A stretch of DNA of 5,595 nt from Candidatus Woesearchaeota archaeon (GTDB taxonomy: Archaea; Nanobdellota; Nanobdellia; SCGC-AAA011-G17; GW2011-AR18). The notes below the pieces were generated by a model. The model had not been told where the DNA came from. It did no database searches and was given only the letters and a program-made list of their open reading frames with translations. Below, in pieces: positions 1 through 5,595 of the stretch. The DNA lies in assembly GCA_018303515.1 (NCBI GenBank), contig JAGVXZ010000011.1, positions 1 to 5,595 on the forward strand, in the 5' to 3' direction. The translations under genes and the position numbers were made by a program. Each line of letters opens with the position of its first letter. Positions within the stretch are counted from its first letter, which is position 1.

Positions 1-551
1 CCATAATTATTTGCACAATTACTAATAGTAACAGGAACATTAAATGTATGATAATAGGCCATTACAACATGATCTGCTGCTGCCTTTGAAGAATTATATG
101 GTGTCCTTGGGAGATAAGGGGAATTTTCTGAAAAAGTATTCGGATCATTCAAAGCTAAATCACCATAAACCTCACAAGTTGAAATATGATGGAACCTTTT
201 TACTGGAAACTTTCTACATGCTTCAAGTAGATTTTGGGTACCTATCACATTCGTCTTCAGAAAAATTTGTGGATCTAAAACAGCACGATCATTATGTGAT
301 TCAGCAGCAAAATTAACTACATAATCGGGTTTATATTTTTCAAAAAGTTCAAGAACACACTTCTCATCAGAAATATCACCTTTAATAAACAAATAATTTT
401 TATTTCCTAATCCTTCTAAATTCTCAAGATTACCACAATAAGTTAAAGCATCAAAATTAAGAATCAAAAGATCATCATACTTTTCATGAATGTACCTTAT
501 AAAATTACTACCAATAAAACCACATCCACCAGTTACTAAAATTGTTTTCAT
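1..551 (-). CDS. rmlB: dTDP-glucose 4,6-dehydratase, N-terminal 183 residues (3' end beyond window)
   Basis: This NAD-dependent extended-SDR enzyme would convert dTDP-glucose to dTDP-4-keto-6-deoxyglucose in the cytoplasm. I read it directly by reverse translation from ATG at 551; the frame stays open to base 1, so about half of a typical ~320-350 residue enzyme is visible. It starts MKTILVTGGCGFIGSN, with the Rossmann glycine loop at residues 8-14. Then follow D34 for the NAD ribose, the RmlB-typical LTYCGNLENL segment (36-45), AAESHNDRAV (82-91), STCEVYGD (124-131), the active-site YNSSK (Y152, K156) and the SNCANNYG segment (177-184). The usual catalytic T-D-E reads T125-C126-E127, and the usual HVDRS reads HNDRA. 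I recall this variant from a group of archaeal and bacterial RmlB proteins, but could not check. The start codon overlaps the rmlA stop as ATGA, so translation is probably coupled. An AGGA only 2 nt before the ATG is too close to be a normal ribosome site. Confidence 0.9.
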   Translation of the reverse strand, partial: MKTILVTGGCGFIGSNFIRYIHEKYDDLLILNFDALTYCGNLENLEGLGNKNYLFIKGDISDEKCVLELFEKYKPDYVVNFAAESHNDRAVLDPQIFLKTNVIGTQNLLEACRKFPVKRFHHISTCEVYGDLALNDPNTFSENSPYLPRTPYNSSKAAADHVVMAYYHTFNVPVTISNCANNY

Positions 552-1639
552 ATTCCTAATTCAGAATTTTCTCCAAGAACAAAAACATGGCCCATAGGCA
601 ATAAATTTTTCCTACTACTTATTTTTGAACCTTTCCCAATTAAACTATCACATATCTTATCTCCTTTTTCTAGAATTATATTTGATTCACCAATAACAAT
701 TGATGACTCTATTTCTCCACCTTTTATTTTACATCCATCACCTATAGAAGTATACGGTCCAATATAAGTATTAGGACCTATTTCACAATTCTCACCAATT
801 ATAACCGGGCCTTTAATATAACAACCATCATAAATAACTGAAGATTTACCTAAACCTAATTTTCCTTGAATCACAGAATTAGAAGAAACACTACCCTTAA
901 TCTCTAGATCCTTATCAATTAAAACCATCAAATTTGCATTTAAAATAGCATTAGCAGTTCCAGCATCATCCCACCAACCATCAACTTTTGTTGCAATAAC
1001 TTTTTTTGTAGGATCATCAACAAATATTTTAATTGCATCTGTTATTTGCAATTCGCCACCTAAACCAGGTTTTACTTTTTTAATTGCATCAAAAATTTCT
1101 TTAGTAAATATATAAACACCTGTAATTACAAAATTACTTTTTGGATTCTTAGGTTTTTCTTCAACATCAATCACATTTCCTTTATCATCAAGAACAGCAA
1201 CACCAAATCTATGAGGTTCATTATGCTCAGCAAGTAATAAATTAATGTGGGGTTTATTTCTTCTAAAATCACTCATACAAGACTTAATACCAGACTTTAG
1301 TAAATTATCACCTAAATAAAGAACAAAATCTTCATCGCCTAAAAAATCTTGAGCAATTCCTACAGCATGAGCTAGCCCACGAGGAGCATCCTGCACAATG
1401 TAAGTAACTTTAATACCAAACTTAGATCCATTACCTATTGATTCAATAATTGAATCTATTCTTATCTTATCATACCCTACAATTATACCAACATCTTTTA
1501 TGCCGGCACTAGCAAGATCCTCAATTACATGATGTAATACTGGTTTATTTGCAATGGGAATTAACTGTTTTGCCCCAGTATGTGTTAAGGGCCTCAAACG
1601 TGTTCCCAACCCACCAGAAAGAATAAGACCTTTCATCAT
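548..1639 (-). CDS. rmlA: Glucose-1-phosphate thymidylyltransferase, long form with C-terminal beta-helix
   Basis: This enzyme would join glucose-1-phosphate and dTTP to give dTDP-glucose and pyrophosphate, the substrate for the RmlB encoded next. Residues 3-240 are the nucleotidyltransferase domain: GGLGTRLRPLT (9-19) with K24 of GAKQLIPIANKP, QDAPRGLAHAV (83-93), metal-site GDN (110-112), EEKP (160-163), GELQITDAI (195-203) and WWDDAG (222-227) with metal-site D225. After about residue 245 come hexapeptide-like repeats (I-x-G/V-x-I-G patterns) typical of a left-handed beta-helix, ending in GENSELGI. The 363 residues match the ~355-residue long type known from archaea and actinobacteria, not the ~290-residue enterobacterial type. 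The family's usual GWWKDTG reads GWWDDAG here. ATG at 1636 is an equally good start because the protein begins Met-Met-Lys. No Shine-Dalgarno sequence precedes either. Some long-form relatives accept other sugar phosphates or nucleotides; the following rmlB supports dTDP-glucose. Confidence 0.9.
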   Translation of the reverse strand: MMKGLILSGGLGTRLRPLTHTGAKQLIPIANKPVLHHVIEDLASAGIKDVGIIVGYDKIRIDSIIESIGNGSKFGIKVTYIVQDAPRGLAHAVGIAQDFLGDEDFVLYLGDNLLKSGIKSCMSDFRRNKPHINLLLAEHNEPHRFGVAVLDDKGNVIDVEEKPKNPKSNFVITGVYIFTKEIFDAIKKVKPGLGGELQITDAIKIFVDDPTKKVIATKVDGWWDDAGTANAILNANLMVLIDKDLEIKGSVSSNSVIQGKLGLGKSSVIYDGCYIKGPVIIGENCEIGPNTYIGPYTSIGDGCKIKGGEIESSIVIGESNIILEKGDKICDSLIGKGSKISSRKNLLPMGHVFVLGENSELGI

Positions 1640-1713
1640 TTAAGGGAGATTCAGTTCACTTATTAACCTTTCCCAAAAGGAATTAAAAGTTCATTAAACC
1701 AATTTTTAAAGGG
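1640..1713 (-). promoter_or_regulatory. 74-bp gap before rmlA with a TATA-like element
   Basis: This is the longest noncoding stretch in the window. On the minus strand it carries TTAATAA (1660-1666), centred 24 bp before the first base of the rmlA ATG and preceded by the purine-rich AAAGG. This fits an archaeal BRE/TATA pair driving a leaderless transcript, so rmlA-rmlB could have its own promoter. A short perfect inverted repeat, CCTTT/AAAGG (1667-1671 and 1676-1680), overlaps the presumed BRE. An imperfect direct repeat, GGTTTAATGAAC and GGTTAATAAGTGAAC on the minus strand (1689-1700 and 1654-1668), lies about 35 bp apart. No run of T follows the hairpin, so it does not look like a terminator. 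The base composition makes A/T boxes likely by chance, so this is a weak call. Confidence 0.3.
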
Positions 1714-2424
1714 TTAATCTTTTCTTCGAAGAATCATCATTCTAACCCACTGATTAAGCAAACCAATCAAAGTTACAAAAATTCTTTTTGGTCTAAAAAA
1801 TTGAGAGACACCATATTTTCGTTCATAATGAGAAACAGGAATATTTTTAATCGAAAAATTATTTACTTGTATTTTTCTCATCATTTCAGTACAAATTAGA
1901 CCTGTATTTTCTCTCAGCTTTACTTTTTCAAAAATGGTTTTCCTCATCAAACGAAAATCACAATCTACATCTTTGACTTTAAGATTAAATAAAATTTTAA
2001 CAGAAAACTGATAAACTGAACCCAATATTTTTCTATAAAATGGATCATTTCTCTTAATTTTATAACCATTTACAACATCATATTTCTCAATATAAGGGAT
2101 TAATTTATTTAATTCAAAAACATCATATTGTGCATCTCCATCAGTATAAAAAATTAAATCTTTAGTAGAAGCTAAAAATCCACTTTGTAAAGCACCCCCA
2201 TATCCTTTATTCTCATTATGATGAATTACTTTAACATTTTTATCTTTTTTTGCAATTTTATCTGCAATTTCACCACTCCTATCAGGACTACAATCATCAA
2301 CAATAATTATCTCATAATCATTAGTAATCCTTTTAAGGACTTCAGTCAACTTAACATACATTGACTCGATTGTATATTCATCATTATAAGCAGGAAAAAA
2401 AGCAGAGATACTATATTTTATCAT
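1714..2424 (-). CDS. Family 2 glycosyltransferase, DPM1/polyprenyl-phosphate sugar transferase-like
   Basis: The protein is a GT-A fold glycosyltransferase that probably moves a sugar from a nucleotide donor to a polyprenyl-phosphate or glycan acceptor at the cytoplasmic membrane face. Visible motifs are SAFFPAYNDEYTI (7-19), the nucleotide-binding VDDCSPD (42-48), NKGYGGALQSGF (72-83), the metal-binding D95-G-D97 in YTDGDAQYD, and VNGYKIKRND (118-127) followed by DVDCDFRLMRK (152-162), all typical of DPM1-like GT2 enzymes. At 236 residues it is just the catalytic domain. There is no C-terminal transmembrane pair; the tail (about 214-236) is a hydrophobic stretch, IFVTLIGLLNQW, ending in RRKD, which could lie on the membrane. 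Its ATG directly follows the TAA of the aminotransferase gene with no gap, so it is probably translated by coupling. Donor and acceptor cannot be told from the sequence. Confidence 0.85.
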   Translation of the reverse strand: MIKYSISAFFPAYNDEYTIESMYVKLTEVLKRITNDYEIIIVDDCSPDRSGEIADKIAKKDKNVKVIHHNENKGYGGALQSGFLASTKDLIFYTDGDAQYDVFELNKLIPYIEKYDVVNGYKIKRNDPFYRKILGSVYQFSVKILFNLKVKDVDCDFRLMRKTIFEKVKLRENTGLICTEMMRKIQVNNFSIKNIPVSHYERKYGVSQFFRPKRIFVTLIGLLNQWVRMMILRRKD

Positions 2425-3525
2425 TTAATCAGTTGTCTTAAATGAATTTATAAGATTTATTATTTCAAAAACTTCACTTTCTTTTAACTCAGGATATATT
2501 GGTAATGAGATAATCTCGTTAGAATAAGATTCAGTTTTAGGTAAACTATATCTCTCATTAAATGTTTTCATATAATATTCTTGTATATGATTTGGAATAG
2601 GATAATGGATTTGGACCCCTACCCCATTAGCTTTCAAAAAATCCATCAACCTTTTTCTATTTTTATACCTTATTACAAAAAGGTGAAAAATATGGCCATT
2701 TTCAAATCGAAGTTTAGGTAAAATTATGTCTTTATTCTCTTTTAAACCTTTGAAATATAAATTCGCAATTTTTTTTCTCCTTAAATTTAACTCATCAAGA
2801 TGAGACAATTTAATATTCAATATTGCAGCTTGTAATTCATCAAGTCTACTATTCAATCCTTCCTCAACTTGATAATATCTTTCTTTTTGACCATATTCCC
2901 TTAGCAATAAAAGCTTATTATACAAATCAAAATCAGAAGTTACAATCATCCCACCATCACCTAAAGCACCAAGATTCTTAGAAGGATAAAAACTAAAACA
3001 TCCAATATCTCCAGCAGGAACTTTCTTGTCTTTATAAAGTGTGCCATGAGCTTGCGCACAATCTTCAATAACTTTCAAATTGTATTTCTCAGCAAGTTTT
3101 AAAATAGGTTCCATATCAGCTGCTTGCCCATAAAGATGAACTGGTAAAATTACTTTCGTTTTAAGAGTAATTCTCTCTTCAATTTTAGAAGAGTCAATTG
3201 TATAAAAATCATCTATTTCAACAAAAACAGGTTTTGCACCCACTGAATAAATTGCAGCTAATGTAGGAATAGCAGTAAATGAAACAGTAATTACTTCATC
3301 ATTAGATGTAACTCCACAAGCCTTTAAAGAAAGAATTAAAGCATCTGTAGCAGAATTAACTCCCACAGCATATTTTTTTTCACAATAAAAACCAAAATTA
3401 TTTTCAAAAGTTTTAACTTCATTTCCTAAAATATACCAACCACTCTCTAACACCCTATTTATTGCACAATCAATTTCTTTTTTATAAGAAAGATATCCTC
3501 TTTTTAAGTCACCAAAGGGAATCAT
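2425..3525 (-). CDS. PLP-dependent sugar-nucleotide aminotransferase (DegT/DnrJ/EryC1/StrS family)
   Basis: This fold-type I PLP enzyme would transfer an amino group, usually from glutamate, to a keto group of a nucleotide sugar. Its 366 residues match the family. Motifs in order: FGDLKRGY (4-11), the ESGWYILGNEV segment (27-37), GVNSATDAL (55-63), VITVSFTAIPTLAAI (78-92), LPVHLYGQAADM (127-138), VIEDCAQAHG (152-161) with D155 for the PLP ring nitrogen and Q158 stacking, then SFYPSKNLGALGDGG (178-192) with K183 as the Schiff-base lysine. LNSRLDELQAAIL and GVGVQIHYP in the C-terminal half are also typical. The T-A-x-x-T-x-A-A-I stretch resembles the 3-amino FdtB/QdtB type acting on dTDP-3-keto-6-deoxyhexoses, which would fit rmlA-rmlB nearby; a C4-aminating role is the main alternative. 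The start ATG overlaps the upstream stop as TAATG. A GAGGAG (3539-3544) lies 13 nt before the ATG, rather far for a ribosome site. Confidence 0.88.
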   Translation of the reverse strand: MIPFGDLKRGYLSYKKEIDCAINRVLESGWYILGNEVKTFENNFGFYCEKKYAVGVNSATDALILSLKACGVTSNDEVITVSFTAIPTLAAIYSVGAKPVFVEIDDFYTIDSSKIEERITLKTKVILPVHLYGQAADMEPILKLAEKYNLKVIEDCAQAHGTLYKDKKVPAGDIGCFSFYPSKNLGALGDGGMIVTSDFDLYNKLLLLREYGQKERYYQVEEGLNSRLDELQAAILNIKLSHLDELNLRRKKIANLYFKGLKENKDIILPKLRFENGHIFHLFVIRYKNRKRLMDFLKANGVGVQIHYPIPNHIQEYYMKTFNERYSLPKTESYSNEIISLPIYPELKESEVFEIINLINSFKTTD

Positions 3526-4502
3526 TAAAACGAATCAACTCCTCTTCCTTTAAAATAGTCTAAAGTCTCTAACACAGCCCTCTCAAAACTCACTTCTGGT
3601 TTCCATCCTAACAAACTTTCAACTTTAGAATAATCTAAATAAGTATCACCAACATCTATTTTTTTTCTTTCTTCAGGAAATGGAATCAATCTATAACTGC
3701 CAGAACCGTTAATTTTTATAATTGATTTAGCAATTTCAAGTAAAGACTTATGATTTTTATTTCCAAGATTAAATATCTCTCCATGAACATTCGCCAACCC
3801 ACCAATTAGAAATGCATGTGAAACATCAGTAACATAATTAAAATCTCTAATCTGTTCTCCATCACCAAAAATAGATATCTCTTTTCCTTCAATAACTTGT
3901 CTAAAAAATATTGGCAAGACCTGTTGTGAATTCATTTTCATATTTTGCCTAGGACCAAAAGTATTAGTTAAACGAAAAATAATTGAATTTATTCCAAAAA
4001 TTTTATCATAAAGTAATAAATAATTATCTGCGGTAATATTGTGGATTGCATTAACATCGGGTGGGTTCAATTCATGATTTTCATCAATTGGTAACTTAAC
4101 TGGCTTTCCATAAACTTGGCGAGTTGAAGCTGAAACAATTTTTACTTTAGGGTTATTTAGTCTACATGCTTCTAAAAGAGATAAGGTTGAAATAACATTT
4201 GCTTTAAGATCTAATAAAGGATCATTCATTGCAATTGTATGACTTGTTTGACCAGCCAAATGAAAAATGATTTCTTTATTTTTAACAACTTCATTAACAA
4301 CCTTCGAATCTGTCAAACAAGCATTAAAATATTCAAATTTGCCTTTAATATCAGAGAGGTTTAGAAGATTAGCACTGGTATTCTCTAAAAAGTTATCAAT
4401 AACAGTAACTTTCGCTCCAAGCTTAACCAAATCATGAACAAGATTACTACCAATAAAACCATATCCACCTGTTACAAGAACAGATTTACCATAATAATTC
4501 AT
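3525..4502 (-). CDS. Extended-SDR NAD-dependent sugar-nucleotide epimerase/dehydratase with altered active site
   Basis: The 325-residue protein has the full shape of an extended SDR acting on nucleotide sugars: the glycine loop TGGYGFIG (11-18), D36 for NAD ribose binding, HLAGQTS (81-87), SASTRQVYGKP (124-134), RLTNTFGPRQ (177-186), and FGDGEQIRDFNYVTDV from the substrate-binding lobe, then FNLGN. The STRQVYG and RLTNTFGPR signatures resemble a group of epimerases common in archaeal and bacterial glycan loci whose exact substrate I do not know. Where the catalytic YxxxK is expected, before the A-(G/D)-(E/D) helix, I read N151-A-I-H-N155, so both key residues seem replaced; S126/T127 remain. 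It may be inactive, use another residue, or the alignment may shift locally. The gene follows a 34-bp gap and is the first of a coupled run with the aminotransferase and GT2 genes. No Shine-Dalgarno sequence precedes the ATG. Confidence 0.85.
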   Translation of the reverse strand: MNYYGKSVLVTGGYGFIGSNLVHDLVKLGAKVTVIDNFLENTSANLLNLSDIKGKFEYFNACLTDSKVVNEVVKNKEIIFHLAGQTSHTIAMNDPLLDLKANVISTLSLLEACRLNNPKVKIVSASTRQVYGKPVKLPIDENHELNPPDVNAIHNITADNYLLLYDKIFGINSIIFRLTNTFGPRQNMKMNSQQVLPIFFRQVIEGKEISIFGDGEQIRDFNYVTDVSHAFLIGGLANVHGEIFNLGNKNHKSLLEIAKSIIKINGSGSYRLIPFPEERKKIDVGDTYLDYSKVESLLGWKPEVSFERAVLETLDYFKGRGVDSF

Positions 4503-4536
4503 AATGTTGAGAAAAAACCTAATTTTAAAAGGTTTT
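4503..4536 (-). promoter_or_regulatory. 34-bp gap: TATA-like box and/or T-tailed hairpin
   Basis: On the minus strand the gap begins just after the TAG of the membrane-protein gene. It contains a perfect 7-bp inverted repeat, AAAACCT/AGGTTTT (4530-4536 and 4514-4520), with a 9-nt loop, and a run of six T (4512-4517) overlaps and follows the second arm. This could be a weak terminator for the upstream gene, although only two of the seven pairs are G-C. The loop and its flank also hold TTTTAAAA (4523-4530), centred 24 bp before the epimerase ATG, the position of an archaeal TATA box for a leaderless transcript. The two readings are compatible: a terminator for the gene before and a promoter for the operon after. 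Confidence 0.35.
4514..4536 (-). terminator. Possible T-tailed hairpin after the membrane-protein gene
   Basis: Arms at 4530-4536 and 4514-4520 pair perfectly over 7 bp, directly after the TAG stop at 4537-4539, and a six-T stretch ends the structure. The stem is A/T-dominated and would be unstable at normal temperature. In an archaeon the T-run alone could be enough for termination. Confidence 0.3.
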
Positions 4537-5595
4537 CTATGGAGTTAATACTAAACAACTGTACACCCCTCTTTTCTTAATCTCTAAACCACACCTTTCT
4601 ACAAATTCACACTTATAGACTAAAGTTTCCTTTATTTCTAATTCATGAAGCAATTCCAAGATTCCATTACAATCCCCCTCTTGAAATTTATCTAATAAGA
4701 ATTGAAATTTTTCTTTTTTTCTCAAAGGTATATACTCAGGATACCAACCATACGGTGTGGTAAGATTATATTCTATTGGAATATAAGATAAAAAGGCATT
4801 AGAATAAAAAACTCGTTCAAAATTACCAAGTAAAAAGAGCCCATCATTTGCATAACTAGCCAAATCCAAAGCATCTTTAATTATGGGATCATTTGGTACA
4901 ATAAATAGAGGTGTATAAAACAAACTCACTAAAACCACAAAGAATACAATCAAACACAAAAGAAAAGGAATAAACTTACCAAATGGAATCTTTTTTAAAT
5001 CTAATCTTAAAAATAAATAAACAATGAAAAAAGAGAAGAAAAATAAATAGGGATCTGGAAATATTTCTCTAAGAATTGGGATAAACCCAACTATTCTTAA
5101 AAAAAATAAAATCACTAAAAGAAGGATAGGTGAAAAAAATAAAAAATTCTCTCTTTCTTGTTTAAAATAAAAATAAAAAATAACAATTAAAATAAGTGGA
5201 ATTATAAAGGATATAATATTTGTAACTAAAAAATCATAACTAAAATTCCACAACCATTTTGCCTGTTGTAACTCAAGCAAAGAACCTTCAGAAGACCGGA
5301 AGATATAATCAAACCACCAAAAACTAGTCCACAAAGCAGTCAAAAGACCAGCAAAAATTATCTTAATCCTTTCACTCCAATCTTTCACTAAAAATAATCC
5401 CAATAAAAAAATAGTAGAAAATACTGCAACGCTCTGATAAGATAAAAGTATCATTCCATAAGGTATTATGATCCAAAAAAAGTTCAAATCAAATTTATGA
5501 TCTTTATACCACAAAACAATAAAGGCAAACAATAAAAACCAAACCCATGCAAAAAGCTCATGAACTCTTACCAATCGGATAAATGAACCCACAGC
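4537..5595 (-). CDS. Polytopic membrane protein with Cys-rich C-terminal domain (5' end beyond window), possible glycan-locus membrane enzyme
   Basis: The frame is open to the right edge, so this is a C-terminal fragment of at least 352 residues. A GTG at 5592 could be read as a start, but nothing supports it. Counting from that codon as residue 1, about seven hydrophobic segments are visible, roughly 13-29, 38-69 (perhaps two), 76-98, 121-143, 150-174, 181-197 and 207-232, joined by short charged loops. A soluble tail of about 120 residues follows, probably outside the cell, with YGWYPEYIP (281-289) and four cysteines (308, 328, 334, 346). The N-terminal RLVRVHE before a membrane segment, the DPYLFFF segment, and a tail with DC...C...CGL...C resemble large membrane proteins of archaeal glycan loci, often named after a PTPS-related membrane domain or likened to GT-C glycosyltransferases. 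No catalytic motif is decisive, so the function stays open. It precedes the epimerase by 34 bp on the same strand. Confidence 0.75.
   Translation of the reverse strand, partial: AVGSFIRLVRVHELFAWVWFLLFAFIVLWYKDHKFDLNFFWIIIPYGMILLSYQSVAVFSTIFLLGLFLVKDWSERIKIIFAGLLTALWTSFWWFDYIFRSSEGSLLELQQAKWLWNFSYDFLVTNIISFIIPLILIVIFYFYFKQERENFLFFSPILLLVILFFLRIVGFIPILREIFPDPYLFFFSFFIVYLFLRLDLKKIPFGKFIPFLLCLIVFFVVLVSLFYTPLFIVPNDPIIKDALDLASYANDGLFLLGNFERVFYSNAFLSYIPIEYNLTTPYGWYPEYIPLRKKEKFQFLLDKFQEGDCNGILELLHELEIKETLVYKCEFVERCGLEIKKRGVYSCLVLTP

Noticed and set aside
44..316. Plus-strand open frame of 90 codons
   Set aside because: It lies wholly inside the rmlB coding region on the other strand, has no recognisable domain, and the minus-strand reading gives every RmlB motif in order.
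1667..1680. CCTTT/AAAGG hairpin as a terminator after the GT2 gene
   Set aside because: The stem is only 5 bp, it lies 33 bp or more past the stop, and no T-run follows on the transcribed strand.
504..4475. Near-identical 33-bp stretches at 504-536 and 4443-4475 (31 of 33 bases)
   Set aside because: Both encode the glycine-rich NAD-binding loop of two related SDR proteins, with the same codon preferences. Protein constraint explains it; similarity does not extend into the flanks.
3525..4502. Epimerase as a decayed pseudogene because catalytic residues are missing
   Set aside because: The reading frame is full length, and the NAD loop, STRQVYG, RLTNTFGPR and IRDFNYV segments are intact with tidy junctions on the downstream side, so it looks selected.
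5590..5592. GTG as the true start of the membrane protein
   Set aside because: The frame stays open through the window edge, no ribosome site or promoter can be seen, and the sequence begins abruptly next to a membrane segment. A longer protein is more likely.
1..5595. Defence system, mobile element, CRISPR or RNA gene
   Set aside because: Coding sequence fills the window apart from 108 bp; no transposase, integrase, regularly spaced repeats, tRNA-like or rRNA-like sequence was seen on either strand.

Overview
The window is AT-rich, roughly 70% A+T by eye, and all of its genes lie on the minus strand, so the story reads from right to left. It holds six tightly packed genes of a surface-glycan or glycoprotein sugar locus. 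In transcription order they are: a polytopic membrane protein (4537-5595, 5' end outside the window), an extended-SDR sugar-nucleotide epimerase/dehydratase (3525-4502), a DegT/DnrJ/EryC1/StrS-type sugar aminotransferase (2425-3525), a DPM1-like family 2 glycosyltransferase (1714-2424), a long-form glucose-1-phosphate thymidylyltransferase (548-1639), and dTDP-glucose 4,6-dehydratase (1-551, 3' end outside the window).

The working model is inferred from protein families. RmlA makes dTDP-glucose and RmlB makes dTDP-4-keto-6-deoxyglucose. The aminotransferase, possibly with a ketoisomerase that is not in the window, would turn this or a related keto sugar into an amino-deoxy sugar. The epimerase may supply another sugar nucleotide. 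The GT2 enzyme and the membrane protein would work at the membrane on a lipid carrier or the finished glycan. rmlC and rmlD are not visible, so this need not be a rhamnose pathway.

Four consecutive genes join with no real gap or across one gap: TAATG (1-bp overlap) between epimerase and aminotransferase, TAA directly followed by ATG between aminotransferase and GT2, a 74-bp gap before rmlA, and ATGA (4-bp overlap) between rmlA and rmlB. A 34-bp gap separates the membrane protein from the epimerase. Starts lack convincing Shine-Dalgarno sequences. Both real gaps carry an A/T-only element centred about 24 bp before the next ATG. That is where an archaeal TATA box would sit for a leaderless mRNA. 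Together with the long RmlA type and the AT-rich compact layout, this suggests an archaeon, perhaps of the small-genome DPANN kind. A candidate-phyla bacterium remains possible. TAA, TAG and TGA are all used as stops, so the ordinary code applies.

I see no RNA gene, CRISPR array, mobile element or integrase. No intergenic stretch exceeds 74 bp. The most unusual points are the epimerase, where the canonical Tyr-x-x-x-Lys motif appears to be Asn-x-x-x-Asn, and RmlB, where the catalytic Thr-Asp-Glu triad reads Thr-Cys-Glu. I do not find evidence of a wholly new system.
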